The notes below the pieces were generated by a model. The model was given only the letters and a program-made list of their open reading frames with translations. It was not told the origin of the DNA and did not search any database. A DNA stretch of 64,000 nt from Candidatus Aminicenantota bacterium (GTDB lineage: Bacteria > Acidobacteriota > Aminicenantia > Aminicenantales > UBA8522). Positions within the stretch are counted from its first letter, which is position 1, and every line of letters begins with the position of its first letter. Where the stretch lies: contig JAFNEO010000009.1 in NCBI GenBank assembly GCA_017886205.1, forward strand, positions 97,730 through 161,729, given 5' to 3'. Shown one piece after another: positions 9,113-19,636 of this stretch. The position numbers and the translations under genes are program-made.

Positions 9113-10147
9113 ATGAAGAATTTCGAGAGCCGTGTTGACGAGCTCAGGAAGAAATTCGAAGGGGCCTTAGCCGGAGTTAATGACGACAGAGCGCTCGAGG
9201 ACCTGCGCAACGAGTTTCTGAGCCGGAAGAGGGGACATCTCACCCTCTTTTTTGATGACCTCAAGGCCCTCACCCCCGAGGAAAGGCCGGTCGCCGGCAA
9301 GCTCGTCAACGAGTTGAAAATCCAAGTCCAGGAGGCCCTGACCACACGGCAGGGGAAGCTCGCGACCCGGGTCGTTACCCCGGACAAAGCGGACCTGACG
9401 CTCCCCGGGGAGAAGCTCCCCTGGGGAGCCCCCCATCCATTGATGCTCTTCCAGGAGGAGATCGAGAATATCTTCCTGGCCATGGGCTTCTCCATCGCCG
9501 AAGGCCCGGAGATCGAGACGGACTACTATAATTTTGAGGCCCTGAACTTTCCGCCCCATCATCCCGCAAGGGACAGCTGGGACACTCTTTACCTCGGCGA
9601 TGACCTCTTGCTCCGGACCCATACATCGCCGATGCAGATCCGGGTGATGGAGAAATTCAAGCCTCCCATCCGCATCATCATCCCCGGCAAGGTCTACAGA
9701 CGCGAGGCCATCGACCCCACCCACCTGCCCATGTTCTGCCAGGTGGAAGGGCTCCTGGTGGACGAAGGAGTGACCCTGGCCCACCTCAAAGGGACTCTGG
9801 AGCATTTTCTCAAGACCCTTCTCGGCGACAAGATCGAGATCCGGTTCCGGCCGAGCTTCTTCCCGTTTACCGAGCCTTCGGCCGAAGTGGACATCAGCTG
9901 CATCCTCTGCCGCGGGAAGGACCCGGCCTGTCCCATCTGCGGAGGCACCGGCTGGAAAGAGCTCTTGGGAGCGGGGATGGTCGACCCCCAAGTCCTCAAG
10001 AACGTCAACATCGATCCCGAGAGGTATTCCGGCTGGGCGTTCGGCCTGGGCATTGAGAGGACGGCCATGTTCCGCTATCAGATCGCGGACATGCGCATAT
10101 TCTACGAGAACGACCTGCGCTTCACCCGGCAGTTTAGCTTGAAATGA
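9113..10147 (+). CDS. pheS: Phenylalanyl-tRNA synthetase alpha subunit
   Basis: The 344-residue catalytic subunit of the (alpha-beta)2 class II synthetase. It has an N-terminal coiled coil (about 1-85), motif 2 around KVYRREAIDPTHLPMF, a Cys-rich zinc-like segment CILC...CPIC before GGTGWKELLGAGMV, and motif 3 GLGIERTAMFRYQIADMR near the C-terminus. Start ATG 9113 is one base after the rplT stop with only a weak SD, so it probably depends on coupling. The stop overlaps the pheT start. Confidence 0.97.
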   Translation: MKNFESRVDELRKKFEGALAGVNDDRALEDLRNEFLSRKRGHLTLFFDDLKALTPEERPVAGKLVNELKIQVQEALTTRQGKLATRVVTPDKADLTLPGEKLPWGAPHPLMLFQEEIENIFLAMGFSIAEGPEIETDYYNFEALNFPPHHPARDSWDTLYLGDDLLLRTHTSPMQIRVMEKFKPPIRIIIPGKVYRREAIDPTHLPMFCQVEGLLVDEGVTLAHLKGTLEHFLKTLLGDKIEIRFRPSFFPFTEPSAEVDISCILCRGKDPACPICGGTGWKELLGAGMVDPQVLKNVNIDPERYSGWAFGLGIERTAMFRYQIADMRIFYENDLRFTRQFSLK

Positions 10148-12219
10148 AGATCAGTCTGAACTGGCTGAAGGAATATCTGGACGGGGATATCTCTGTCCAA
10201 ACCGCCGTCGAGGCCCTGGAGCGCATCGGCCTGATGGTGGAAGGCCGGGAGGAAAAAGACGGAGACATCGTCCTCGAGGTCGAAACCTACTCGAACCGCC
10301 CCGACACTCTGGGCCACTTGGGCATGGCCCGGGAGCTGGCCGTTGCGCTGGGTCTGCGCCTGAAAGAGAGGAACTGGCCGCTCTCGGAGCTCGCTGTCCG
10401 GACCGCCGACCTGGCGGACGTCCAGATCCTGGACGCAGACCTCTGCCCGCGGTACTGCGGGGTCGTAGTCAAGGGAATCAAAGTCGGGCCTTCGCCGGCC
10501 TGGCTGCAGAAGAGGATTGAGTCCATGGGGCTCAACCCCATCAACAATGTCGTCGACGTCAGCAACTATGTCCTCTTCTCGACCTCCCATCCCATCCATG
10601 CCTTCGACCTGGACAAGATCGCCGGGGCCCGGGTGATCATCCGGCGGGCCAAGAAGGGGGAAAGGCTCCTCTGTCTCGACGGCACGGACCTGAGCCTCGC
10701 TCCGGACATGCTGGTCATCGCCGACGAGGTGAAACCGATCGCCCTGGCCGGAGTTATCGGCGGGCAGGCCTCGGCCGTGACCGAAGAGACCAAGGACATA
10801 TTTATCGAGAGCGCCTATTTCAACCCGGTCTCGGTCCGGCTGACCCGCAAAGCGGCCGGCCTCCAGACCGATGCGTCCTACCGGTTCGAGAGGGGCGCGG
10901 ACATATCCTTTCCCCCTCAAGCGGCCTTGATGGCGGCTTCGCTTCTCACCCCGTTCGGCGGCCGGTCGAGCCGGGAGCCGGCTGATGTCTTCCCGCTTCC
11001 CCCCAAGAAGAAAGAGATCATCCTGCGCCATCGCCGTATCACCGAACTCCTCGGGGTCCAAGTCGACGAAACCTTTGTCCAAAAAACTCTCACCGACCTG
11101 GAACTGGGCGTCGAGCAGCAGCAGCCCGGCGTCTGGCGAGTCAAGGCGCCCAGCTGGCGAGTGGACCTTGACCGTGAGGCCGACCTGATCGAAGAGGTGG
11201 CGCGCTTTTACGGGTACGAGAAGGTCCCCTCCGTCGTTCCGTCCCTCCAGGTCGTCGACCCGATCCCGGACAAGAGCCGAGAGAAGCTGGACCGGGTCCG
11301 TCCGCTCCTGTTTCATTATGGATTCAACGAGGTCATCAATTTCAGCTTTTCCGATGCCGACAGGGAGCGATTGTTGGCGACCGGATTCGAAGCCATACAG
11401 ATCCGGAATCCCATCTCTGCCAAGGCCTCGCTCCTGAGGACGAACATCCTCGGCGGCCTTTTGGAAACGGCGGCCTGGAACAAGAATCGAGGCCTGGACG
11501 CCATCCAAATCTTCGAGACCGGCAATGTCTATTTTCGCGATGAGCGCGGCTGCCGGGAGCGCCTGACCCTGGGGCTCCTGAGCACGGGGATGCGGGAAGA
11601 GCCGCACTGGAGGCAGAAAAGCCGGGAGGCGGATTTCTTCCACCTCAAGGGCGTCTGTGAAGCCCTCCTCCAGCAGCTGCGCTACGAACCGTTCTCCTTT
11701 GAAAAAGCCGAGCATCCCTGCTTTGAACCCGGGTCCGGCCTGGCCATGGCCTACAAAGAGGAGAAAATCGGCTATCTCGGCCTAGTAGTGGGCCGGATCA
11801 GGGAAGTTTTCGACTTGAAGCAGCCGGTCTGCGCGGCCGAGATCGACCTCGAGCTCCTGTTCGGAAAGCAGCCCAAGCCGTTCACCTACGAAGCGGTAGC
11901 CAAGTACCCGGCCATCGTCCGGGATGTGTCCCTGCTCGTGCCGCGGGATGTGTCCTACCAAGATATCTGCAAAGCGATCGAGAAGCTCCCTCTTCCTATC
12001 CTGGAAGAGTCCCGGCTCATCGATCTGTATTCCGGGGAATCGGTCCCCAAGGACAAGATTTCCCTATCGTTCCGCTTTGTCTACCGTCATCTCCAGAGGA
12101 CACTCCTGGCCGAAGAGGTGGATAGGGCGGAGCAGCAGGTTCTCGTTCAACTAAAACGGGCCTTTGGGGCTCAACTCAGGGAAGGAGGCAAAATTGACAA
12201 CAGAACTGGAAAGAATTAA
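10144..12219 (+). CDS. pheT: Phenylalanyl-tRNA synthetase beta subunit, lacking the N-terminal tRNA-binding OB domain
   Basis: The 691-residue partner of PheS, with a 4-bp overlap. The B1 segment (MKISLNWLKEYLDGDIS) runs straight from about residue 38 into DIVLEVETYSNRPDTLGH, which in the usual ~800-residue protein lies after the EMAP-like OB domain. About 110 residues are therefore absent cleanly. Later domains are present: B3/B4 editing (NPINNVVDVSNY), B5 (CLDG and following), the core with LRTNILGGLLETA, and a C-terminal FDX-ACB anticodon domain (YPAIVRDVSLLVP onward). The reading frame is intact, so this is a short form rather than a broken gene. Confidence 0.95.
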   Translation: MKISLNWLKEYLDGDISVQTAVEALERIGLMVEGREEKDGDIVLEVETYSNRPDTLGHLGMARELAVALGLRLKERNWPLSELAVRTADLADVQILDADLCPRYCGVVVKGIKVGPSPAWLQKRIESMGLNPINNVVDVSNYVLFSTSHPIHAFDLDKIAGARVIIRRAKKGERLLCLDGTDLSLAPDMLVIADEVKPIALAGVIGGQASAVTEETKDIFIESAYFNPVSVRLTRKAAGLQTDASYRFERGADISFPPQAALMAASLLTPFGGRSSREPADVFPLPPKKKEIILRHRRITELLGVQVDETFVQKTLTDLELGVEQQQPGVWRVKAPSWRVDLDREADLIEEVARFYGYEKVPSVVPSLQVVDPIPDKSREKLDRVRPLLFHYGFNEVINFSFSDADRERLLATGFEAIQIRNPISAKASLLRTNILGGLLETAAWNKNRGLDAIQIFETGNVYFRDERGCRERLTLGLLSTGMREEPHWRQKSREADFFHLKGVCEALLQQLRYEPFSFEKAEHPCFEPGSGLAMAYKEEKIGYLGLVVGRIREVFDLKQPVCAAEIDLELLFGKQPKPFTYEAVAKYPAIVRDVSLLVPRDVSYQDICKAIEKLPLPILEESRLIDLYSGESVPKDKISLSFRFVYRHLQRTLLAEEVDRAEQQVLVQLKRAFGAQLREGGKIDNRTGKN

Positions 12220-12454
12220 GATACTAGAAGGAAAGATCTCCCAGGTTATTGATTACGTCAACAAGCTGACCGCCGAAAACGACAAGCTCAAGCAGCAGGT
12301 CAAAGAGTTCAAGGCCGGGGTCAAGGACTACGAAGAGCAGTCCAGAAAGACGGTCAAGTTTGAGGAGGACCTGAAACGCTGCGAAAGCGAGAGGGAAGTC
12401 ATTAAAACCAAGATCGAGGCCATCATCGGCCAGATCGATAAGCTTGGGTTATGA
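12194..12454 (+). CDS. ZapB-like coiled-coil protein
   Basis: An 86-residue protein that is almost entirely coiled coil (LEGKISQVIDYVNKLTAEN followed by DKLKQQVKEF, with Leu/Ile at heptad spacing). I start it at TTG 12194 because AAGGAGG (12182-12188) ends 5 nt before it; the earlier in-frame ATG 12164 precedes that SD and lies deep inside pheT. It overlaps zapA by 4 bp. Small coiled-coil genes before zapA often encode ZapB-type divisome proteins, hence the call. The family assignment is by shape and neighbour only. Confidence 0.7.
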   Translation: MTTELERIKILEGKISQVIDYVNKLTAENDKLKQQVKEFKAGVKDYEEQSRKTVKFEEDLKRCESEREVIKTKIEAIIGQIDKLGL

Positions 12455-12777
12455 TCGACCGCATCATCGAAGTCGAGATTTACGGTCAGAAGTACCGTAT
12501 TAGAGTCAGAGGAGAAGAGGATGAGAAATATATAAATCATCTGACTTCTTATGTTGATCAAAAGATGCACGAAGTTGCAGTCAAATCGAAGTCGGCGGAT
12601 ATGTTGAAGATCGCCGTGCTCGCGGCCATGAACATCGCCGACGAATTTTTCCTCAGCCAGAAGAAGCTGGATCAACTGAATGAAGTCATCGGGCAGATGG
12701 AGAGTGAAATCGGGAGCCTGGACGCCCACCTTTCGAAAGAGGACAAGGAATACGATGATCTGGAGAAAACTCCATAA
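12451..12777 (+). CDS. zapA: Cell division protein ZapA
   Basis: A 108-residue FtsZ-ring stabiliser. It has the N-terminal family motif VEIYGQKYRIRVRGEEDEKY, the central helix with KMHEVAVKSKSADMLKIAVLAAMNIADE, given here in two parts as KMHEVAVKSKS and ADMLKIAVLAAMNIADE, and a C-terminal coiled coil ending in an acidic tail. Starts at ATG 12451, overlapping the preceding gene's TGA. The pheT-zapB-zapA-rny order is seen in several non-proteobacterial diderms. Confidence 0.9.
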   Translation: MIDRIIEVEIYGQKYRIRVRGEEDEKYINHLTSYVDQKMHEVAVKSKSADMLKIAVLAAMNIADEFFLSQKKLDQLNEVIGQMESEIGSLDAHLSKEDKEYDDLEKTP

Positions 12778-12873
12778 AACAACCGACCACAGGACGCCGG
12801 TCGCGACAGCTGTCTCTTACGCCCGTCTTTTCCATGTAGTCTCATAGGCTTTTCCCGTCTCCTCTCTTCCGCC

Positions 12874-12888
12874 CCTCCTCGAAGGAGG
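12874..12888 (+). promoter_or_regulatory. SD-sequestering hairpin in front of rny
   Basis: CCTCCT (12874-12879) pairs perfectly with AGGAGG (12883-12888) across a CGA triloop, and the second arm is the whole Shine-Dalgarno of rny (GTG at 12895). The 117-nt spacer 12778-12894 otherwise contains only a weaker CGACC/GGTCG stem and no T-tract. In the folded state the ribosome could not pair with the SD. Confidence 0.55.
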
Positions 12889-12894
12889 TAGAAC

Positions 12895-14457
12895 GTGAAA
12901 CTCGCACTCATTATCGGCGTTTCAGCCCTGGTCTTATGGGCGGTCGCCGTCGTCTATTACTTTCTCCGGAAGCGGCAGATCACGCAGGACCTGTTCCGGG
13001 CTCAGGAAGAAGCTAAGGCCGTCCTAGAAAAGGCCACGGCGGAAGCGAACCAGCTCACCCAGAAGGCGTCGGCCGAGGTCAAGGAGAGGTCCCGGAACTT
13101 CGAAGAGGAGTTTGACCGGCAGACCAGGGACCGGCGGAAGAAGATCAACGAGATGGAACGGCGGCTGGTCAACAAGGAGGAGAACCTCGACCGGAGGTTC
13201 CAGGCCATGGAGAGAAGAGAAGGGGAATTCTCTGGCCGGGAGCGCCGGGTCTTCCAGCGGGAGAAGGACCTCAACGTCCAGGAAGAGAAAGTAACTGGAC
13301 TGGTTAAGAAGCAGATGGAGGAGCTCGAACGGATCTCCGGGTTCACCCAGGAAGAGGCCAAGGGCCAGGTCATCAAGAAGATCGAGGACGAGGCCCGGCT
13401 CGAGGCCGTCCAGGTGGTCCGCCGGATCGAGGAAGAGACCCGGGAGAAGAGCCAGGGCCTGGCCAAGGAGATCATCACCCAGGCTATCCAGAGGTCGGCG
13501 GCCGAGCATGTCGTCGAGACGACCGTATCGGTCGTGGACCTTCCCTCGGAAGACATGAAAGGCCGGATCATCGGCCGGGAAGGCCGGAACATCCGGGCCC
13601 TGGAGCTGGCCACCGGTGTCGACATCATCGTTGACGACACCCCCGAGGCCGTGATCCTCTCGAGCTTCGACCCCATTCGCCGCGAGCTCGCCCGGCTGGC
13701 CATCGAGAAGCTCGTCATCGACGGCCGGATCCACCCGGCCCGGATCGAGGAGATCGTCGAGAACATCAAGGTGGAGCTCGAGAACAAGATCAAGCAGGAA
13801 GGCGAAACGGTCATGCTCGAGCTTCGCGTTCAGAACATCCATCCCGAGCTGGTCAAGCTCCTGGGCAAGCTGAAATACCGCACGAGCTACGGCCAGAATG
13901 TGCTCCAGCACTCCAAGGAAGTCGCCATGCTGTGCGCGCTGATGGCGAGAGAGCTGGGCCTGGATACCCAGGTGGCGCTGCGGGCGGGGCTGCTCCATGA
14001 TATCGGCAAGGCCGTGGACAGAGACGTGGAAGGGACCCACACCGAGCTGAGCGTCGAGCTGGTTAAGAAGTACGGCGAATCGGACAAAGTGGCCCAGGCC
14101 ATCGCCTCCCATCACCGGGATGTCGATTTCCCGTCGGTCGAGGCCGTCCTCGTCCAGGCGGCAGACACCCTATCGGCGGCGAGGCCGGGGGCACGGCGGG
14201 AACTTCTTGAGACCTACATCAAGCGGCTGGAGAAGCTCGAGGAGATCGCCCATACCTTCGACGGCGTATCCAAGGCTTTCGCGCTCCAAGCTGGCCGGGA
14301 AATCCGTATCATCGTCGAGAGCCAGAAGATCTCCGACGACCGCGCGGCCCTGGTGGCCAAGGACATCGCCCAGAAGATCAAGAACGAGCTCGATTATCCG
14401 GGTCAGATTAAGGTCACTGTCATCCGCGAGATGAGGGCCGTGGAATATGCCAGATAA
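12895..14457 (+). CDS. rny: Ribonuclease Y
   Basis: A 520-residue membrane-anchored endoribonuclease that starts mRNA decay. It has one N-terminal transmembrane helix (about 3-22), a long coiled coil to about 200, a KH domain with [15 protein letters not shown] (about 223-237) and an HD domain with [12 protein letters not shown] and HHRDVDF. Start is GTG 12895 behind AGGAGG, which sits in a hairpin. The gene overlaps ymdB by 11 bp. All catalytic features are intact. Confidence 0.97.
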   Translation: MKLALIIGVSALVLWAVAVVYYFLRKRQITQDLFRAQEEAKAVLEKATAEANQLTQKASAEVKERSRNFEEEFDRQTRDRRKKINEMERRLVNKEENLDRRFQAMERREGEFSGRERRVFQREKDLNVQEEKVTGLVKKQMEELERISGFTQEEAKGQVIKKIEDEARLEAVQVVRRIEEETREKSQGLAKEIITQAIQRSAAEHVVETTVSVVDLPSEDMKGRIIGREGRNIRALELATGVDIIVDDTPEAVILSSFDPIRRELARLAIEKLVIDGRIHPARIEEIVENIKVELENKIKQEGETVMLELRVQNIHPELVKLLGKLKYRTSYGQNVLQHSKEVAMLCALMARELGLDTQVALRAGLLHDIGKAVDRDVEGTHTELSVELVKKYGESDKVAQAIASHHRDVDFPSVEAVLVQAADTLSAARPGARRELLETYIKRLEKLEEIAHTFDGVSKAFALQAGREIRIIVESQKISDDRAALVAKDIAQKIKNELDYPGQIKVTVIREMRAVEYAR

Positions 14458-15239
14458 GCTGGGTTTCCTCTTCATCGGCGATATCATCGGCCATCCTGGC
14501 CGCCGGGCGCTCCGCAGATGCCTGCCCCGGCTCAGAGAAAAGTATTCTCCGGATTTTATCGTGGCCAATGCCGAGAACGCGGCCGGCGGAGTGGGGATTA
14601 CCGAGGAGGTGGGGACAGAGCTCCTCGGGCTGGTCGATATCCTCACCTCGGGCAATCATGTCTGGGACAAGAAAGAAGCGCTTCCTTACCTCGACCGCGA
14701 GCCGCGCCTCCTCCGGCCGGCCAACTATCCTTCACCGAATCCCGGCAAGGGTTCCTATATCCTGGAGAGCACACGAGGCTGGAAGGCGGGAGTCCTGAAC
14801 CTTCAGGGAAGGGTCTTCATGGAGCCGCTTGACTGCCCGTTCCGGGTAGCGGACGGAGAGGTGGCCAAGCTCCGTGCTGTGACTCCCATCATCGTCGTCG
14901 ATTTTCACGCGGAAGCCACCTCGGAGAAGCAGGCTCTGGGCTGGCACCTCGACGGCAAGGTCTCGGCGGTCATCGGGACGCACACCCATGTCCCCACGGC
15001 CGACGAACGCATCCTGCCTCGCGGGACCGCCTACATAACGGACGTCGGCATGGTGGGAGGGTACCACTCCGTCATCGGAATCCGGCCGGAGCAGGCCGTG
15101 GCCCGCTTTCTCACGGCGCGGCCGCAGCGATTCGAGCCGGAGAAAGAAGGATTGGTCTTCTCCTCCGTCTATATCGAGGTGGACACCGCGACCGGCCGGG
15201 CCCTCTCGGTCCGGCGGGAGACGATCATCGAGGAGAGCG

Positions 15240-15247
<8 letters not shown>
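14447..15247 (+). CDS. ymdB: YmdB-family metallophosphoesterase
   Basis: A 266-residue dimetal phosphoesterase of the TIGR00282 type, whose members hydrolyse 2',3'-cyclic nucleotides. Ligand motifs are [12 protein letters not shown] near the start, [32 protein letters not shown] and [11 protein letters not shown]. It follows rny with an 11-bp overlap, the usual pairing in organisms with RNase Y, and overlaps xseA by 8 bp. A role linked to RNA turnover is inferred from that pairing. Confidence 0.93.
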
Positions 15248-16567
<1,320 letters not shown>

Positions 16568-16571
<4 letters not shown>

Positions 16572-16873
16572 CCAGCCTGAGTTTCGAAAAGGCTCTGTCC
16601 GACCTGGAGGGCATCGTCCAGAAGCTGGAAAAGGGGGGGCTATCCCTGAACGAATCGCTGGCCCTTTTTGAGAAGGGGGTCAAGCTGGCCAAGTACCTCC
16701 GGGAAGAGCTGGGGAAGGCCGAGAAGAAGGTCGAGATCCTCCTCAAGGACGACAAAGGAGAAGTCCGGAAAGAGCCCTTCGACCTCGACCGGGAAGTGGG
16801 CTTTTCCTCGGAGAAAGACAAAGAGGAAGACAAGGAGGATGAGGAGGACGAAGAGGAGGAGACACCCTTCTGA
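16568..16873 (+). CDS. xseB: Exodeoxyribonuclease VII small subunit, with acidic tail
   Basis: A 101-residue partner of XseA. Residues 1-62 match the family (SFEKALSDLEGIVQKLEKGG, SLNESLALFEKGVKLAK). The protein extends about 25 residues beyond the usual end as an almost purely Glu/Asp/Lys tail (SSEKDKEEDKEDEEDEEEE). The extension is in one clean frame and stops 4 nt before ispA. Its function is unknown; it could be a flexible interaction tail. Confidence 0.93.
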
Positions 16874-16877
16874 GGCC

Positions 16878-17747
16878 ATGCGAATCCAAGACAGCCTGGC
16901 GGCGAAAAAACGCTTGATCGAGAGGGCCCTCGAGCGCCTCCTTTCGCGGGACGATTCCCTCCTCTTCCCGGTAATGCGCTACGCTGTCCTTCCGGGAGGC
17001 AAGCGGTTCCGGCCGCTTCTGCTGCTCTCCTCAGGGGCCTGTTTCAACGCCGCCCCGCGCCTCCTCCTTCCCTTCGCCTGCGCCATCGAGCTCATCCATA
17101 ACTATTCTCTCGTCCACGACGATCTGCCGTCCATGGACAACGATGACTTCCGGCGCGGCAAGCCGACCTGCCACCGGGCCTTCGGAGAGGACCTGGCCAT
17201 CCTCGCGGGGGACGCACTGCTGACCCTGGCCTTCGAGGTGATGGCCGGGGCCGCCTTTCCCGCGGACGCGCTGGTGCGTAAGCACGAGGCCATCCGGACG
17301 ATCAGCCGGAGCGCAGGGGTTGACGGACTGATCGGCGGCCAGGTGCTGGACATCACCTTGAAGCCGAAGAGATTGACCCGGCCGAAAATCGATGAGCTCA
17401 TCCGCAAAAAGACGGGTGCGCTGATCGCCGCCGCGGTCGAGGTGGGGGCCATCCTCGGCCGGGCCCGCCCCGCCGAGAGATGCGCCGTCTTGGACTACGG
17501 GAAGAATATCGGGCTGGCCTTTCAGGTCCGGGACGACATCCTGGATTCACGCCGGAAAAAGAAAACGGGCGTCCCGAACCGCCCCGGCTACGTCGTTTTC
17601 GCTGGAGAGGAAAAGGCCGGCAAAAGGCTGGAGGGACTGGTCCGCAAGGCCGTCGGCTCTCTGGGGGCATTCTCGCCCCGGGCCGAAGAACTCCGCTGGC
17701 TCGCTCTGTCTCTTCTCGAGCCGGAGCGGGAGGTCGCCCGTGCCTAA
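16878..17747 (+). CDS. ispA: Polyprenyl (farnesyl/geranylgeranyl) diphosphate synthase
   Basis: A 289-residue prenyltransferase that condenses IPP with allylic diphosphates. I start it at ATG 16878, just after the xseB stop; the longer open frame upstream is only xseB read out of frame. The first Asp-rich motif is DDLPSMDND and the second DDILD in FQVRDDILDS. The residues before the first motif (IELIHNYSLVH) have no bulky Phe/Tyr pair at positions -4/-5, so product length is uncertain. It overlaps dxs by 8 bp, fitting shared isoprenoid supply. Confidence 0.92.
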   Translation: MRIQDSLAAKKRLIERALERLLSRDDSLLFPVMRYAVLPGGKRFRPLLLLSSGACFNAAPRLLLPFACAIELIHNYSLVHDDLPSMDNDDFRRGKPTCHRAFGEDLAILAGDALLTLAFEVMAGAAFPADALVRKHEAIRTISRSAGVDGLIGGQVLDITLKPKRLTRPKIDELIRKKTGALIAAAVEVGAILGRARPAERCAVLDYGKNIGLAFQVRDDILDSRRKKKTGVPNRPGYVVFAGEEKAGKRLEGLVRKAVGSLGAFSPRAEELRWLALSLLEPEREVARA

Positions 17748-19611
17748 GATCCTCGACGACATCCACAGCCCGCGTGACCTGAAGAAGCTCCCGCCGGAAA
17801 ATTTGCCCCAGGTCGCGGACGAGATCCGGGCGCTGATCCTGGATGTCGTTTCCAAGAACGGCGGCCACCTGGCCTCCAACCTGGGGGCCGTGGAGTTAAC
17901 GATCGCCCTCCACTACGTCTTTGATTCTCCCCGCGATACGATCATCTGGGACGTCGGCCACCAGTGCTACTCCCACAAGATCCTGACCGGACGCCGGGAG
18001 CGGTTCTGTACTCTACGGCAGCACCAGGGGATCCTGGGTTTCCCCGACCGGGAGGAGAGTGAGCACGATATCTATAACACGGGCCACGCTTCGACCGCCC
18101 TCTCGGCCGCCTTGGGCATCGCTGTAGCGAGGGACAGGCGCAAGGACGACCACAAGGTCATTGCCGTGGTCGGCGACGGCGGCCTGACCGGCGGCGTCGC
18201 TTGGGAGGCGCTCAACCAGATCGGCCAGCTGCGCGAGCCGATGGTCATTGTCCTCAATTTCAACGAGATGTCGATCTCGCCGAACGTGGGCGCCCTGTCC
18301 AAGTACCTCAGTTACCTAGTCTCCGGCCAGCACTATCTCCGGATCAAGGACCACGCCAAGTCCATCCTCAAGTCCATTCCGGCCGTCGGCCAGCCCATAA
18401 TCAAGGTCGGCCGGGCGATGGAGGACGCCATCAAGAAGGTTTTCTTCCCCGGCCTGGTATTCGAGGAGCTGGGCATTCGGTATGTCGGGCCGGTCCAAGG
18501 CCACAGCCTGACCTCCCTGATCGAGGTCTTTGAGGACGCCAAAACCTATGACGGCCCCGTCCTGATCCACTGCGTGACGCAGAAGGGGCGCGGCTATGCC
18601 CCGGCCCGGAGCAACCCGGAGAGGTTCCACGGCACGGCACCCTTCAACCGGGCGACGGGCGAGCCGCTCAGCAATGCCACCGCGCCCACATACTCGCAGG
18701 TGTTTGGCCAGACCATGCTCAAGCTGGCTCGCCGGGACGAGAGGATCATCGCCATCACGGCCGCCATGCCGGAAGGCACGGGACTGAGCCACTTCGCCAG
18801 GGAGTTGCCCGGCCGATTCTACGATGTCGGCATCGCCGAGCAGCACGCCGTGAATTTCGCGGCCGGCTTGGCCCTGCGCGGCCTCAAGCCGGTCGTGGCC
18901 ATCTATTCCACCTTCCTGCAGCGGGCCTATGACCAGCTCTACCACGATGTCTCGCTCCAGGATCTGCCCATCGTCTTCGCCCTGGACCGCGCCGGGGTCG
19001 TCTCGGATGATGGGCCCACCCACCAAGGGGTTAACGATATCATCTACCTGCGTCATATGCCCCACATGATCGTCATGGCGCCCAAGGACGAGAATGAGCT
19101 GCAGCGGATGCTGAAATCGGCGCTCACTTATGGTCATCCGACGGCCATTCGCTTCCCCAAAGGCAAAGGGCGCGGGGCGGCGCTCGAGGACGATCCCCAG
19201 GAAATCGCGCCGGGACAGAGCGAGTTGCTCAAGGAAGGGAAGAGCCTGCTGCTGGCCTACGGCAGCATGGTCTATCCGGCCCTCGAGGCCGCAGCCGAAC
19301 TGGAGAAAGAGGGCCTCTCCCTGGCCGTCATCAACGCCCGGTTCACCAAGCCCCTGGACGAGGAGGCCATCCTTTCATACGCTCAAAAGGGGAATGCGGT
19401 GATCACGGTCGAGGAAGGCGTGGTCAGCGGAGGGTTCGGGAGCGCGGTCCGGGAGTTCCTTGACCGGGAGCGCCGGTTCGACCTCCGGTTCCTTGCCATC
19501 GGCCTGCCGCCGGAGGTTTACCCTCTAGGGAAGGCCGAGCAGATCCGGAAGACCTACGGGCTGGACGCCGCCGGCCTGGCCGGCCGGATCCGGCGTTTTT
19601 TGGGTGAATAA
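17740..19611 (+). CDS. dxs: 1-deoxy-D-xylulose-5-phosphate synthase
   Basis: The TPP-dependent first enzyme of the MEP isoprenoid pathway, joining pyruvate and glyceraldehyde 3-phosphate. The 623-residue protein has the N-domain with HLASNLGAVELTIALHYVFD, the TPP/Mg motif GDGGLTGGVAWEALNQIG, and the transketolase pyrimidine-binding domain with DVGIAEQHAVNFAAGLAL. A C-terminal transketolase domain completes it. Start GTG 17740 lies in the ispA end. The tlyA and nadK genes follow in the same transcript. Confidence 0.97.
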   Translation: MPKILDDIHSPRDLKKLPPENLPQVADEIRALILDVVSKNGGHLASNLGAVELTIALHYVFDSPRDTIIWDVGHQCYSHKILTGRRERFCTLRQHQGILGFPDREESEHDIYNTGHASTALSAALGIAVARDRRKDDHKVIAVVGDGGLTGGVAWEALNQIGQLREPMVIVLNFNEMSISPNVGALSKYLSYLVSGQHYLRIKDHAKSILKSIPAVGQPIIKVGRAMEDAIKKVFFPGLVFEELGIRYVGPVQGHSLTSLIEVFEDAKTYDGPVLIHCVTQKGRGYAPARSNPERFHGTAPFNRATGEPLSNATAPTYSQVFGQTMLKLARRDERIIAITAAMPEGTGLSHFARELPGRFYDVGIAEQHAVNFAAGLALRGLKPVVAIYSTFLQRAYDQLYHDVSLQDLPIVFALDRAGVVSDDGPTHQGVNDIIYLRHMPHMIVMAPKDENELQRMLKSALTYGHPTAIRFPKGKGRGAALEDDPQEIAPGQSELLKEGKSLLLAYGSMVYPALEAAAELEKEGLSLAVINARFTKPLDEEAILSYAQKGNAVITVEEGVVSGGFGSAVREFLDRERRFDLRFLAIGLPPEVYPLGKAEQIRKTYGLDAAGLAGRIRRFLGE

Positions 19612-19636
19612 TCTCTACTTTTCCCATAATAATAGT

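Noticed and set aside
10102..11715. 537-codon minus-strand frame opposite pheT
   Set aside because: Antisense shadow of a high-GC gene; no family motifs and no SD, whereas pheT is certain.
12778..12894. Possible 6S RNA downstream of zapA
   Set aside because: The 117-nt spacer is too short for 6S RNA and I see no large central bubble with closing stems; only the SD hairpin is supported.
16668..16877. N-terminal extension of the prenyl synthase upstream of ATG 16878
   Set aside because: The stretch is xseB read in another frame, extremely Arg/Ser-rich; the family start fits ATG 16878.
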